Below, one piece after another: positions 5,224 to 11,748 of a DNA stretch of 12,838 bases. A model generated the notes under the pieces. That model was not told the origin of the DNA, ran no database searches, and saw nothing but the letters and a program-made list of their open reading frames with translations. Source of the DNA: Actinomycetota bacterium (GTDB taxonomy: Bacteria; Actinomycetota; Thermoleophilia; UBA2241); contig PMKK01000227.1 of assembly GCA_003157715.1 (NCBI GenBank), forward strand, positions 1-12,838. The letters are read 5' to 3'. The translations under genes and the position numbers were made by a program. How positions within the stretch are numbered: position 1 is the stretch's first letter; each line of letters starts with the position of its first letter.

Positions 5224-5634
5224 ATGAACTCCTTGCTGGTGGCATGCTCTGACGGGCGCGTAGCGCCGGCGCTCAACGACCTCCAGCGCCGCCTTCACAT
5301 CGAAGACGCCGATCGTCTGCTGGCGCCGGGCGGCCCGCTGGGGCTCACTCGCACCGGCGCCGAACGGCGCGTCGCCAAAGACTCGGTCTCGCAGATCGTG
5401 AAGTTCCACGACATCAGACGGATCGTCCTGGTCTCCCACCAGGACTGCTTTGCCTACGAGCGCGTGCTTGGCGGTCTGGGCTTCGACCAGCAGCGCATTC
5501 TCGAGCGCGACCTGCTGCGCGTCAAGGCCGACCTCGAGCACGACTACCTCGGCGTGACCGTCGAGTGCTACGTCATCCCCTGGCGCGAAGAGGCGGAGGG
5601 CGCGGCTTTCGGCCGCGCCGAGCTCGTCATCTAG
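5224..5634 (+). CDS. Short beta-carbonic-anhydrase-like zinc protein
   Basis: A 136-residue protein with the beta-carbonic anhydrase metal site: ACSDGRV gives Cys8 and the Asp10-Arg12 pair, and VSHQDC gives His72 and Cys75, the C...H-x-x-C zinc set. Classical beta-CAs are about 170-220 residues, with longer N-terminal and middle helices and a G-N-A-A/G loop; here the equivalent loop reads LAPGGPLGL. CO2 hydration is therefore possible but not certain; a zinc-binding relative with another role is the alternative. ATG 5224 is chosen because the core strand NSLLVACSD follows directly; the RBS is weak (GAG a few bases before the start), so a short leader is possible. The next gene, serS, is convergent. 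Confidence 0.72.
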   Translation: MNSLLVACSDGRVAPALNDLQRRLHIEDADRLLAPGGPLGLTRTGAERRVAKDSVSQIVKFHDIRRIVLVSHQDCFAYERVLGGLGFDQQRILERDLLRVKADLEHDYLGVTVECYVIPWREEAEGAAFGRAELVI

Positions 5635-5699
5635 CGTTTCGCCCCGGGCTACCTCGCGTTTCGCTCCTGGCCATCCCGCGTTTCGCCCGGCCGTGTTCG
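5634..5699. repeat. Three tandem copies of a 22-bp repeat
   Basis: GCGTTTCGC recurs at 5634, 5656 and 5678, exactly 22 nt apart. The following bases (C/T-C-C-C/T-G-G-C) are also largely kept in the first two copies, and the third has diverged. The array starts on the last base of the carbonic-anhydrase-like stop codon and fills most of the convergent spacer before serS ends. Confidence 0.75.
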
Positions 5700-5707
5700 C
5701 CGTTCAC

Positions 5708-5722
5708 GCCGGCCTCGCCGGT
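5708..5722 (-). terminator. Small GC hairpin just after serS, possible terminator
   Basis: CCGGC (5709-5713) pairs with GCCGG (5717-5721) around a CTC loop, 3 nt past the serS stop. It is short and has no T-tract, so it is weak evidence only. Confidence 0.3.
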
Positions 5723-5724
5723 CT

Positions 5725-6984
5725 TCAGCCTTCGATCGAGTCCTTGCCCATGTACCGGCGCAGCGCCTTGGGCACGGCGATCGTGCCGTCGGCGCGCTGG
5801 TGGTTTTCCATGATGGCGATGATCGTGCGGCCGACGGCGATGCTCGTGCCGTTCAGGGTGTGCACGAAGCGCGGGCCCTTCTCGGTGCGGTAGCGGCAGT
5901 TCAGGCGCCGTGCCTGGTAGTCGGTGCAGTTCGAACAACTCGTGACTTCGCGGTAGCGCTGCTGGCCCGGCATCCAGGCTTCGCAGTCGTACTTCTTGGC
6001 GGCCGGCGCCCCCAGGTCGCCGGCAGCGATCGCGACCACCCTATAGGGGATCTCGAGGCCCTGCAGGACATCTTCTTCGATCGAGCGGATCAGTTCGTGC
6101 TCGGCGGTCGCCTGTTCGGGCAGCGCGAAGCTGAACATCTCGAGCTTGTCGAACTGGTGCACGCGCAGGATGCCGCGCGTGTCTTTGCCGGCGGCTCCGG
6201 CCTCGCGCCGAAAGCAGCTCGAAAAGCCGGCGTAGCGCAGCGGCAGAGCACCGGCGTCGAGGAACTCGTCCATGTGCAGGCCGGCGAGCGGCACCTCGCT
6301 GGTGCCGACGAGACACTCGCCGTCGGTCGTGCGGTAGATCGACTGCTCGTCGGTCGGAAAGAACCCCGTGCCGTACATGGCCTCTTCGCGCACGAGCACG
6401 GGGGGCAGGACGGGACGAAAGCCTTTGGCCATGACCATGTCGAGTCCGTAGCGCACCAGGGCCAGCTCGAGCAGCACCAGATCACCCTTGAGGTAGACGA
6501 ATCGCGAGCCGCTCACCTTGACGGCGCGCTCGATGTCGATGACGTCGAGGGCGACACCCAGGTCGAGGTGGTCCTTGGGCTCGAAGTCGAAGGTGGTGCG
6601 CTCGCCGACCTCGCGCAGCACGACCGAATCGTCTTCGCCGCCCTCAGGCACGTCGTCGAACACCAGGTTGGGAATGCTCAGCAGCAGGTCGTGGAGTGTC
6701 GTGTCGGCGGCGCCGAGCTCGCCCTCGCGAGCCTTGATGCGCTCGCCGAGCTCGCGGGTGGCGGCCATCTCGGCGCTGGCGTCTTCGCCGGCCTTCTTGC
6801 GGGCGCCGATCGCGTCGCTGGCCCGCTTGCGCTCGGCGCGCATCGTCTCGACCTCGGTGGTGAGCCGCCGGCGCTCTTCTTCGACGGCAAGGAACTCGTC
6901 GAGCGGCGACGTGGGGGCGCCCCGTCGCCGCAGCGATTCGCGGACCTGGTCGGGGTTGGAGCGCACCATCTTCACATCGAGCAT
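5725..6984 (-). CDS. serS: Seryl-tRNA synthetase
   Basis: Charges tRNA-Ser (and tRNA-Sec where present) with serine, in the cytoplasm. The 419-residue length is typical. Residues 1-110 form the N-terminal tRNA-binding coiled coil (many Glu/Arg/Lys between 30 and 90). The class II catalytic domain follows: serine-recognition TSEVPL (228-233), motif 2 around FRREAGAAGKDTRGILRVHQF (258-278), and motif 3 around LNGTSIAVGRTIIAIMENHQ (377-396). Motif 3 usually reads LNGSGLAVGR; the TS-I variant here is mild. ATG 6984 has GAGG about 8 nt upstream. Its cognate tRNA-Ser is on the same strand just beyond two other genes. No T-box-like leader was recognised in the upstream spacer. Confidence 0.97.
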   Translation of the reverse strand: MLDVKMVRSNPDQVRESLRRRGAPTSPLDEFLAVEEERRRLTTEVETMRAERKRASDAIGARKKAGEDASAEMAATRELGERIKAREGELGAADTTLHDLLLSIPNLVFDDVPEGGEDDSVVLREVGERTTFDFEPKDHLDLGVALDVIDIERAVKVSGSRFVYLKGDLVLLELALVRYGLDMVMAKGFRPVLPPVLVREEAMYGTGFFPTDEQSIYRTTDGECLVGTSEVPLAGLHMDEFLDAGALPLRYAGFSSCFRREAGAAGKDTRGILRVHQFDKLEMFSFALPEQATAEHELIRSIEEDVLQGLEIPYRVVAIAAGDLGAPAAKKYDCEAWMPGQQRYREVTSCSNCTDYQARRLNCRYRTEKGPRFVHTLNGTSIAVGRTIIAIMENHQRADGTIAVPKALRRYMGKDSIEG

Positions 6985-7090
6985 GGTCTCACCTCGGTCG
7001 TCGGGGACGGGCAGCCGTCAACGCGCGGAGACGTCTGTCGAGGCGTATCGTACCCCGGCTCCGCCGCAAGGCGCACGGATGGGGCGCCGA

Positions 7091-7112
7091 CGCCACCGCC
7101 CGGGCGGTGGCG
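7091..7112. repeat. Perfect 22-bp palindrome in the serS / L,D-transpeptidase divergent spacer
   Basis: CGCCACCGCCC (7091-7101) is followed directly by its exact reverse complement (7102-7112), with no mismatch. The 268-nt spacer holding it is otherwise GC-rich with repeated CGCCGG words (around 7121-7160) and no ORF with coding character. It could be a dimeric-regulator operator, a REP-like palindrome or a cruciform. It lies about 100 nt upstream of both genes. Confidence 0.7.
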
Positions 7113-7210
7113 GCTGGAGACGCCGGCGACTCGCCGGGCGATGCCGGCGGTCCGCCGGGGCGGCAGTGCGCGGCACTGGGCGGCGCTGGCGCCTCCCCTG
7201 GCCGCCGCAC

Positions 7211-7216
7211 TAGAAT
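7211..7216 (+). promoter_or_regulatory. Possible -10 element for the L,D-transpeptidase gene
   Basis: TAGAAT is the only AT-rich hexamer near the start and would place transcription near 7223, giving a leader of about 30 nt before the ATG at 7253. No convincing -35 hexamer is seen, which is common in GC-rich bacteria. Confidence 0.35.
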
Positions 7217-7252
7217 CACGCGATGACGGTGATTCGGACAGGGGAGTCAGCC

Positions 7253-8539
7253 ATGCGCGCAGGTAGCACGAGATTCGGCAGCACGCGGCGCTGGGCGATG
7301 GCCGTCGCGCTTCTCACACTGATCGCCTGCCTGTCTGCCGCCGGCAGCGCATGGGCCGCCGGCGCGCAGGCTTCGCCGGCCGGCTCTCCGGCTGCCGGCA
7401 CGGCTGCCGCGCAGTCCCCGTCCGCGGCCGGCGCCGATCCCACGCCGACGACCATAGCGTGGTCTATCGCCCCGACGACGGTGGTCTACGGCCAGACGGT
7501 CACCGCCCAGGGTACGGTCACGCCGGCGACCGACGGCCAGACGGTGACCGTGGCCGTCGACGGCGCGACCGTGGCCGCCCCTGTGACCGACGCCGGCGGC
7601 GCCTTCACCGCGACCTTCGTGGCCACGGTCGGCGGGACCGTCTCGGCGACCCTCGACGACGGCACCGCAGGTTCGCCGCTGACGCTCGCGGTCGCGCCCA
7701 AGGTCACGGTCAAGGCCGGTGCCACGCTGCCCTGGGGCGTGACGAAGCTTGCGGTCACCGTGCTGCCGGCCTCCTATGCCGGGCGCGTCACCGCGACTGT
7801 CTCTCACCACGGCAAGACGGTCGCCGCCGCTTCCGGCTACGCCGTGGCCGGCAAGCTCGTGCTCAAGCTGCGCACGCCGGGCATCGGCAAGTTCCCAGTG
7901 CGCGTCGCGGCGGCTGCCGTGACCGGTCTTGTCGCGCCCCCGCTCGTGAAGACGACCCTGAACGCCCCCTGGCGTCGCGTGGCGGTCGGCTCACGGGGCC
8001 GCTATGCGCGCATCCTGCTGACGCGGCTCGTGGCGCTCAGGTTCCGGGTGCCGGGCGTCTCGTCGAAGATCACGACCGCCGCCGGCGACTCGATCGTCGC
8101 CTTCCAGAAGGCGTACGGCCTGCCGCGCACCTACGTGTTCGGCGCTGCCGACTGGCGCAAGCTCGACGTCGCCCGCCTGATCAAGGTCCGCCACGCGTCG
8201 CCCAAGACCCACATCGAGGTCGACAAGACGCGGCAGATCCTCATGATCGTCAAGGGCGGCAAGCCCTATGGCATCATCGCGGTGTCGACCGGCGCCACGG
8301 GCAACACACCCGTGGGACGATTCCACATCCTCCGCAAGGCGCCCTCCACCAGCACCTGGCTGGGGTCGGCTATTCTCTGGCGCACGATGGACTTTTACGG
8401 CAACTTCGCCATGCATGGCTACCCCGAGGTGCCGCCCTACCCGGCCAGCCACGGCTGCGTGCGCGAGCCCATGTGGGTGGCCGATTGGACCTACCGGCAC
8501 TCGTGGGTGGGGGAGGCCGTCTTCATCTACCTGTCGTAG
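7253..8539 (+). CDS. Secreted L,D-transpeptidase (YkuD) with Ig-like and peptidoglycan-binding parts
   Basis: A 428-residue exported cell-wall enzyme that forms 3-3 peptide cross-links or attaches proteins to peptidoglycan. Layout: signal peptide (about 1-36, AWAAGA cleavage region), Ala/Pro/Ser-rich linker (37-66), two beta-rich Ig-like segments (67-150 and 151-235), a peptidoglycan-binding-like helical segment with SIVAFQKAYGLP (280-291), then the YkuD domain from THIEVDK (319) to the end. The catalytic signature is complete: His388 in AMHGYP and S-H-G-C-V-R at 399-404 with nucleophile Cys402. ATG 7253 is chosen over ATG 7223 because GGGGAG (7241-7246) is 6 nt upstream. It is divergent from serS and convergent with the GNAT gene that ends the pheA operon. 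Confidence 0.93.
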   Translation: MRAGSTRFGSTRRWAMAVALLTLIACLSAAGSAWAAGAQASPAGSPAAGTAAAQSPSAAGADPTPTTIAWSIAPTTVVYGQTVTAQGTVTPATDGQTVTVAVDGATVAAPVTDAGGAFTATFVATVGGTVSATLDDGTAGSPLTLAVAPKVTVKAGATLPWGVTKLAVTVLPASYAGRVTATVSHHGKTVAAASGYAVAGKLVLKLRTPGIGKFPVRVAAAAVTGLVAPPLVKTTLNAPWRRVAVGSRGRYARILLTRLVALRFRVPGVSSKITTAAGDSIVAFQKAYGLPRTYVFGAADWRKLDVARLIKVRHASPKTHIEVDKTRQILMIVKGGKPYGIIAVSTGATGNTPVGRFHILRKAPSTSTWLGSAILWRTMDFYGNFAMHGYPEVPPYPASHGCVREPMWVADWTYRHSWVGEAVFIYLS

Positions 8540-8580
8540 CGGCGGACGCCGCCGGCAGGGGCGCCCCTTCGCCCGGGGGT
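8540..8580. terminator. Convergent spacer with GC hairpins, probable two-way terminator
   Basis: Between the L,D-transpeptidase stop and the GNAT stop on the other strand lie a 6-bp stem CGGCGG/CCGCCG (8540-8554) and the palindrome AGGGGCGCCCCT (8557-8568). No T-run follows on either strand. The position between convergent genes favours a termination role. Confidence 0.4.
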
Positions 8581-9042
8581 CTACTCGGCCTGCAGGCGCT
8601 TTTCGAGGGTGATCGTCTCGGGGTGATCAGGCACCGGTAGCGCCACGAACGAGTGGCCCCGGTAGAGGCGTTGCGAGCGCTCGTCGGCGGCCGGCACGAG
8701 GGCGCGCAGCCGGCTGCGCCGCTCGGTGAAGGCCACGCCTTCGACCCAGTCCATGAGCTGATGGGCGACGGCCTGAGCCTCGAAAGCGGGATTGACGCAC
8801 AGGCAGCGCACCTCGAGGGCCTGCGGGGCGCGCTCGACGGCGACGTAGCCGGCGATCTCTCCGCCGGCCTCGGCGACGAACACCGAGGCTTCGGCGAGCA
8901 GGGCGAGCAAAGCGGCGGGATCGTAGCGTTCGGGGTGGCCGGCGCCGGCGGCCAGGGGCTGCAGCGTCTCCTCGGCCAGATAGACGAGCATGCTCTCGTC
9001 GCCGCTGCGCATGGTGCGGATCTCGACCTTGACGCGCGTCAT
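8581..9042 (-). CDS. GNAT-family N-acetyltransferase
   Basis: A 153-residue acetyl-CoA-dependent acetyltransferase of unknown substrate. Seen: an N-terminal VEIRTMRSGDESMLVYL, the central strands VFVAEAGGEIAGYVAVE (a typical GNAT strand pair), LEVRCLCVNPAFEAQAVAHQLMDWV (motif A, where the usual G-x-G loop is replaced by EAQAVA), and AADERSQRLYRGHSF (motif B, the R-LY--GF type). ATG 9042 has GGAGG 7 nt upstream. The preceding gene's stop is only 2 nt away, so it is the last gene of the pheA operon. The degenerate CoA loop leaves catalytic activity uncertain. Confidence 0.82.
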   Translation of the reverse strand: MTRVKVEIRTMRSGDESMLVYLAEETLQPLAAGAGHPERYDPAALLALLAEASVFVAEAGGEIAGYVAVERAPQALEVRCLCVNPAFEAQAVAHQLMDWVEGVAFTERRSRLRALVPAADERSQRLYRGHSFVALPVPDHPETITLEKRLQAE

Positions 9043-9044
9043 GT

Positions 9045-10130
9045 TCACCCTCCGCGGTCTCCGGCGCGGTCGGCGCCGGTCTGGGCGATCATGTCCTCTT
9101 CCTCGTGGATTGTATACCGCAGAGTGACCCAAAACAGTACGCCGATGGTGAGCCCCACCAGCGCCTCGAGCTGCTGCAGGTAAAAGGCGAACACCTGGCT
9201 GATGAAGATCGAGACGAGCGTGGCGCGCAGAAACCAGCGATAGGCGTCGAGTCGAGACCGCCGCAGGGTGGCGATGCCGACGACGACAAGACCGCCGACC
9301 GCAAGCGAAGCCGCCAGCGAGCCGGCCTGGGCGAACTCGTGGGCGTTCGTGGCGATGATACGGGCGCTGACCTCGGGCGCCTCGGCGAGCTCCGAGATGC
9401 TGCGCATCGCCTGGATCAGCGCCACCAGCGAGTCGACCACGAAGGCCGCGACGACGAGCCGGCCGAACCAGGGACGGGCGACCAGCCGGCGGTACGAGCG
9501 GTCGAGGAAACGCCGCGCCCGCACCACCCAGTGCGGCGAGGCCGGCGGGGCCGTTTCGGTGCGCCGCAGCGAAGCGGCCAGCGCGCCCACCAGCGGGTCG
9601 CTCTGGTCGCAGCGCGCGAGCAGCGCGAGGGCGTGCTGCTTCTCCTCGGCATCGAGGTCGCGGATGACGGCTTCTTTGGTCAGCTCGAGCGCGTGGGCGA
9701 GGTTGACCGCCGGCGAGCGCGGCGCGGTGCGGGCGATACGTCGAAAGACCAGCACGAGGGCGATGAAGATGACGTAGATGATCGCGACGCTGGGCCGGTA
9801 GAAATAGTCGTTGTCGCGGCTTATCACCTTGCCGAGCTCGTCGATGAACACGCCGAACCCGGCGCCGCCCAGCACCGCGGCGAGCTCCGCCGAGAGCCGG
9901 CTGAGAGAGACCAGCAGCATGACAATCGCGGTCATCATGGCGAGGCCGCCCCAGAGCATGTGGGCGATGTGAAGCTGAGTGCCGCCGAGCGTGGGGTATT
10001 CGGTGACGGCCAGCACGAACCGCAGCGCCAGCAGGGCCGTCACCGCCGCCACCAGAAAGGCCTCGAGCAGGCCGCCCGCGTCGAGGCGCAGTACCAGCAT
10101 GTGGCGCCGGAAGGGGTTCAGGCCGGCCAT
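9045..10130 (-). CDS. Integral membrane protein with eight predicted spans, function unknown
   Basis: A 361-residue membrane protein I cannot assign to a characterised family. Hydrophobic spans fall at about residues 21-43, 54-77, 82-98, 113-131, 222-242, 270-289, 298-317 and 321-339. A roughly 90-residue soluble charged loop (131-221) joins two groups of four. A distinctive polar patch, FIDELGKVISRDNDYFYRPS (95-114), sits between spans 3 and 4 and may be a functional site. ATG 10130 is used; it lies 14 nt after the pheA stop, with only a GC-rich, weak RBS, which suggests coupled translation. The frame is open further upstream inside pheA, but that part is a shadow of pheA. The tail is charged (HEEED). 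Nothing links it directly to phenylalanine synthesis beyond position. Confidence 0.8.
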   Translation of the reverse strand: MAGLNPFRRHMLVLRLDAGGLLEAFLVAAVTALLALRFVLAVTEYPTLGGTQLHIAHMLWGGLAMMTAIVMLLVSLSRLSAELAAVLGGAGFGVFIDELGKVISRDNDYFYRPSVAIIYVIFIALVLVFRRIARTAPRSPAVNLAHALELTKEAVIRDLDAEEKQHALALLARCDQSDPLVGALAASLRRTETAPPASPHWVVRARRFLDRSYRRLVARPWFGRLVVAAFVVDSLVALIQAMRSISELAEAPEVSARIIATNAHEFAQAGSLAASLAVGGLVVVGIATLRRSRLDAYRWFLRATLVSIFISQVFAFYLQQLEALVGLTIGVLFWVTLRYTIHEEEDMIAQTGADRAGDRGG

Positions 10131-10144
10131 CGGCCGCCCGCCGC

Positions 10145-10990
10145 TCAGGTGGGGTAGGAGCCCAGCACCTTCAGCCACGAGAGCTTGCAGCTGAGGCACG
10201 AAAGCGCTTGGGCGATGGGTGGGTCGTCGCGCCGTCCGATCATGTCGATGAAGAAGATGTAGTCGCCCAGCCCCTGCTTGGAGGGCCGCGATTCGATCTT
10301 CGTCAAGTTGACGTAGCGGAAGGCAAACTCGGAGAGGATCATGAGCAGGCTGCCCGGCTGGTCTTGCGAGATGCCGCAGACGATGCTCGTCTTGTAGGTC
10401 GCGTCGGTGTCCTGAGGCGCCTCGTCGCGGCTCACGAAGACGAAGCGCGTGCGGTTGTCGGGAGCGTCGTCGACGTCGGCGGCGACCACCACGCACTCGT
10501 ACATCTCGGCCGCCAGGCTCGTGCCGATCGCCACCCAGGGCCGCTCGACGCGGCTCACGCGACGGACCGCTTCGGCGGTCGAGTCGGTGGCTTCGTGCTC
10601 GACGCCGTCGAGGTGCTCGCGGATAAACTCGCGGCACTGGCCGTAGGCGTGCGGGATGCTCACGATCTTGGTGACCCGGTCGAAGTCGACCGGACGGCGG
10701 GCGATGAGCTGCTGATGGACCTGCCAGGTGACCTCGCGCACGACGCGCAGGTCGTCGAGTCCGAAGGCCAGGCTGTCGAGGGTGACGACCACCGAGCCTT
10801 CGATCGAGTTCTCGATGGGCACGATGCCCAGCGGGGCGTCGCCGGCCTGAACGGCGTTCAGCACCTCACGGATCGACGGGTAAGGGAACGGGTGGTAGGC
10901 GCCGGCCGGCATGTGGGCCAGCAGCGCCTCTTCGCTGAAGGTCCCCTCGGGGCCCAGAAAGGCGATCGGCTGCGAGGCGATCGCGGTCAC
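10145..10990 (-). CDS. pheA: Prephenate dehydratase with C-terminal ACT domain
   Basis: Converts prephenate to phenylpyruvate in phenylalanine biosynthesis, in the cytoplasm. The 281 residues match stand-alone dehydratases without a chorismate mutase part. Seen: AFLGPEGTFSEEA (10-22), PIENSIEGSV (58-67), a CREFI helix, and the catalytic NRTRF (179-183, with Thr181 and Phe183). The ACT regulatory domain begins near residue 200 and carries QPGSLLMIL and ESRPSK (233-238), the phenylalanine-binding signature, so feedback inhibition by Phe is expected. The start is GTG 10990, overlapping the DUF4446 stop as GTGA, which implies translational coupling; CTGGAG lies about 10 nt upstream. It is the third gene of the minus-strand operon. 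Confidence 0.95.
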   Translation of the reverse strand: MTAIASQPIAFLGPEGTFSEEALLAHMPAGAYHPFPYPSIREVLNAVQAGDAPLGIVPIENSIEGSVVVTLDSLAFGLDDLRVVREVTWQVHQQLIARRPVDFDRVTKIVSIPHAYGQCREFIREHLDGVEHEATDSTAEAVRRVSRVERPWVAIGTSLAAEMYECVVVAADVDDAPDNRTRFVFVSRDEAPQDTDATYKTSIVCGISQDQPGSLLMILSEFAFRYVNLTKIESRPSKQGLGDYIFFIDMIGRRDDPPIAQALSCLSCKLSWLKVLGSYPT

Positions 10991-11742
10991 TCCAAGGGCT
11001 CCAGCGGACGCGGCTGTGCCGGACGCTGGTCTCCCGGACGCGGCTGCACTGGACGCTGGTCTCCCGGGCGCCGTTCTCGCGGAGGCTGCTCCATCGGATA
11101 TGGCTCCCCCGTCGGCGGCTCCACCGGGTGGTACGACTCAGTCCCGGCGCCGCCGGCCGGCGGTTGGACCGGGGCCGCGGGCGGTCTGGTCGCGGCCGTG
11201 GCCGGCCTGGTCGCGCCGGCCGCGGGCCTGGTCGCGCCGGCCGCCGGCCTGGCGGCCGGTTCGGCGAGGGCGGCTGCGACGACGTCGACTTCTTCGGGGC
11301 TCAGCGCGCGATCGGGCACTGACTGTCGCAGCTGCTTGACGTAGATACGCGCGTAGTCACGCGAGTGGATCATGCTGATCACCAGGCCCGAGGCGTTGTT
11401 GTCGAGCAGGGCGATCGAGGCGCTCTGCTCGCCGCCGATGTCGCGGAAGGCGTCGTAGCGCACGATGGCGCGGCGAGTGAGAGCCTTGTCGAGCTCGGTC
11501 CCGTGGGCCGACAGCAGCTCGTCTAAGCCCTGCACGGCGTCGCGCAGGTTGCGCACCTGTTCACCGAGGTCCTGGGCGTGGGCCACGAGGTCGCGCTCGC
11601 CGTGGCCTCCGAGAACGGCCAGCTGGGCGTGCCGCAGGTGGCGCTGGCCGAGCAGCAGCCGCACCACGAGGACGAGCAGCACGAGAGCGAGGACGCTGGC
11701 GCCGAGCGCCAGGTACGGGGCGATGTCGCGCAGGCTTTGCAC
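10987..11742 (-). CDS. DUF4446 membrane-anchored protein with Pro/Ala-rich tail
   Basis: A 251-residue protein. An N-terminal membrane span (about residues 10-32) is followed by a cytoplasmic helical region (50-90) and the conserved core TRRAIVRYDAFRDIGGEQSASIALLDNNASGLVIS, typical of DUF4446 (89-123). The family's function is unknown. Residues 160-251 are a disordered Ala/Pro/Arg/Gln tail built of short repeats: a GATRPAA seven-residue unit near 169-186 and a ten-residue GDQRP-V/A-QPRP unit near 227-246. Usual DUF4446 proteins end near residue 160, so the tail is an extension. GTG 11742 is used, 6 nt after the preceding stop; no clear RBS. The stop overlaps pheA. Confidence 0.82.
   Translation of the reverse strand: MQSLRDIAPYLALGASVLALVLLVLVVRLLLGQRHLRHAQLAVLGGHGERDLVAHAQDLGEQVRNLRDAVQGLDELLSAHGTELDKALTRRAIVRYDAFRDIGGEQSASIALLDNNASGLVISMIHSRDYARIYVKQLRQSVPDRALSPEEVDVVAAALAEPAARPAAGATRPAAGATRPATAATRPPAAPVQPPAGGAGTESYHPVEPPTGEPYPMEQPPRERRPGDQRPVQPRPGDQRPAQPRPLEPLE
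11006..11065. repeat. Two tandem 30-bp coding repeats in the DUF4446 tail
   Basis: The unit at 11006-11035 is repeated at 11036-11065 with three differences in 30. It encodes GDQRP-V/A-QPRP on the minus strand. A second set of about 21-bp GC-rich repeats (around 11195-11260) encodes the ATRPAAG units. Both are typical of slippage-prone Pro/Ala-rich tails. Confidence 0.75.
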
Positions 11743-11748
11743 CGCTGG

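Noticed and set aside
6985..7090. T-box or other riboswitch leader for serS
   Set aside because: No T-box sequence, specifier stem or terminator/antiterminator pair could be recognised in the short upstream stretch.
5800..7266. Long + strand reading frame of 488 codons opposite serS
   Set aside because: serS is certain on the minus strand from its catalytic motifs; the opposite frame is a GC-rich shadow.
9105..10157. Long + strand reading frame of 350 codons opposite the membrane protein
   Set aside because: The translation is dominated by Asp/Glu/Arg/Gln without structure, while the minus strand gives clean membrane spans and operon spacing.
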